A stretch of DNA of 64,000 nucleotides. Origin: Aequorivita lipolytica (GTDB lineage Bacteria > Bacteroidota > Bacteroidia > Flavobacteriales > Flavobacteriaceae). The translations under genes and the position numbers were made by a program. The notes below the pieces were generated by a model. It ran no database searches. It was not told the origin of the DNA and was given only the letters and a program-made list of their open reading frames with translations. Below are positions 63,192 through 64,000 of the stretch, one piece after another. The stretch lies in assembly GCF_007997135.1 (NCBI RefSeq), contig NZ_VORU01000005.1:62001-126000 (forward strand). Reading direction: 5' to 3'. Position 1 is the stretch's first letter, and every line of letters begins with the position of its first letter.

Positions 63192-64000
63192 ATGTACAAT
63201 CCTGAAAAACCATACAACGAACTCCCGTTGCTTCCACTTCATAAAGAGTTAGAAACGAAAGCGATACTTAAACAAGCCATTTCATCCAATAAAATACTGG
63301 CAGAATTGAAGGGACGAGCAGATGAAATCCCTAACCAATCGATGCTTGTTAATGCCATAACGCTACAAGAAGCAAAAGATAGTTCCGAAATTGAAAATAT
63401 TGTAACTACTCAAGATACCCTATACAAAGCTTTTTCGTCTAATATATCAGAAACGGATGCCCAAACAAAGGAAGTTTTAAGATATCGGCAAGCACTTTGG
63501 GAGGGCTTTAATGAATTGAAAAATAGGCCACTCGCAACCAATTCATTCATAAAAATTGTGCAGACCATTAAAGAAAATAGCTCGGGAATTAGAAATGCAC
63601 CGGGAACAGTTATAACCAGTAATAACAAGACAATATATACCCCACCCGAAGGGGAAAACACAATTCGAAACCTTCTTAAAAATCTAGAAGATTTTATGCA
63701 CGCCGATGATGACTTGGACTACCTTGTAAAATTGGCAATTATTCACTATCAGTTTGAAGCCATACATCCCTTTTTTGACGGAAACGGCAGAACGGGAAGG
63801 GTGCTAAACATTCTTTATATTGTTGAGAAAGGTTTATTGGAGAGTCCTATTTTATATTTAAGTAAATATATTATTGAAAATAAAAATGACTATTATAAAA
63901 ACCTCAGAAATGTAACTGAAAATGCTGCGTGGGAAGCTTGGATCCTATTTATGCTAAAAGGTGTTGAAGAAACTGCCAGATACACTTTGAATAAAATAAA
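63192..64000 (+). CDS. Fic family protein (AMPylator/de-AMPylator), 3' end outside window
   Basis: The first 269 codons of a Fic protein, cut by the window end. An N-terminal alpha domain begins YNELPLLPLHKELETK; the inhibitory-helix motif SSEIEN (residues 64-69) fits (S/T)xxxE(G/N) of class II Fic proteins. The active site HPFFDGNGRTGR (192-203) has the catalytic His and the metal/phosphate loop, so AMP transfer activity is expected. The order matches Shewanella SoFic-type proteins, which carry a C-terminal winged helix; that part is not visible. The TGTCGA array upstream suggests autoregulation. The surrounding gene-poor AT-rich stretch is typical of accessory genes. Confidence 0.88.
   Translation, partial: MYNPEKPYNELPLLPLHKELETKAILKQAISSNKILAELKGRADEIPNQSMLVNAITLQEAKDSSEIENIVTTQDTLYKAFSSNISETDAQTKEVLRYRQALWEGFNELKNRPLATNSFIKIVQTIKENSSGIRNAPGTVITSNNKTIYTPPEGENTIRNLLKNLEDFMHADDDLDYLVKLAIIHYQFEAIHPFFDGNGRTGRVLNILYIVEKGLLESPILYLSKYIIENKNDYYKNLRNVTENAAWEAWILFMLKGVEETARYTLNKI

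Noticed and set aside
63410-63661. An 83-codon minus-strand frame near the right edge
   Set aside because: Antisense to the fic reading frame, which has clear catalytic and inhibitory motifs.

Overview
The window is an AT-rich chromosomal segment of a Bacteroidota bacterium, almost certainly a member of the Flavobacteriaceae. The evidence is: two proteins with type IX secretion (T9SS) type A C-terminal sorting domains; many Bacteroidota-only families (DUF4296, DUF4271, DUF3098, DUF3127, DUF4301); lipoproteins with short signal peptides; A-rich translation starts without Shine-Dalgarno sequences; and repeated promoter -7 boxes of the Bacteroidota form TAnnTTTG. Genes are densely packed, often with overlapping or abutting ends. 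No rRNA, tRNA, CRISPR array or classical insertion sequence was seen. The genus cannot be fixed from the sequence alone.

Layout. 0-10 kb: the end of a glutaryl-CoA dehydrogenase, a metallophosphoesterase, an SGNH lipoprotein, an Fe-S/redox group (ferredoxin, flavin reductase, NifU domain, Mrp ATPase), an alkyltransferase-like protein, a LysE exporter, TrmB, a glycosyltransferase and a PhoR/PhoB-type two-component pair. 10-23 kb: a T9SS cargo protein, a LuxE-like enzyme, TyrRS, the conserved epimerase / DUF4296 / dihydroorotase / polyprenol-phosphate mannosyltransferase block, DUF4271-HemD, PEP carboxykinase, DUF423, saccharopine dehydrogenase and a YugP-type metallopeptidase. 23-35 kb: a greatly enlarged LeuRS gene, a UbiA prenyltransferase without a normal start codon, the ftsX-DUF3098-uppP-truB operon, Tag, and a secreted peptidylarginine-deiminase-like protein. 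35-47 kb: a frameshifted small membrane gene, Aat, DUF3127, a second histidine kinase, HIT, GreA, small lipoproteins, CIA30, a TPP-riboswitch-controlled TonB-dependent receptor, ArfB, DUF4301, and a kinase / PnuC / thiamine-binding trio. 47-64 kb: GGGP synthase, a phosphopantetheinyl transferase, AhcY, a GGNCC-type restriction-modification island (methyltransferase, Eco47II-like nuclease, Vsr), an aminotransferase, KatG with an ankyrin partner, a nitrilase, an Ig-like lipoprotein, ComF, GlyRS and a truncated Fic gene.

The strongest unusual signal lies inside leuS (about 23.5-27.1 kb). A complete DUF559 (Vsr-like nuclease fold) domain is inserted in frame into the editing-domain region of LeuRS. 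It is bordered by GC-rich palindromic elements in opposite orientation, and two further 33-bp copies of the element sit in frame elsewhere in the same gene. This looks like a protein-coding mobile palindrome family with its own nuclease, tolerated inside an essential enzyme.

Other points of interest: a methyltransferase fused to an N-terminal MerR/excisionase-like HTH and preceded by a perfect 23-bp palindrome; a Vsr protein whose expected catalytic Asp is Ala; an array of TGTCGA motifs around the fic promoter; a hairpin shared by the extreme 5' leaders of tyrS and leuS; and a possible thiamine-acquisition set (riboswitch receptor, PnuC/PnuT, thiamine-binding protein).
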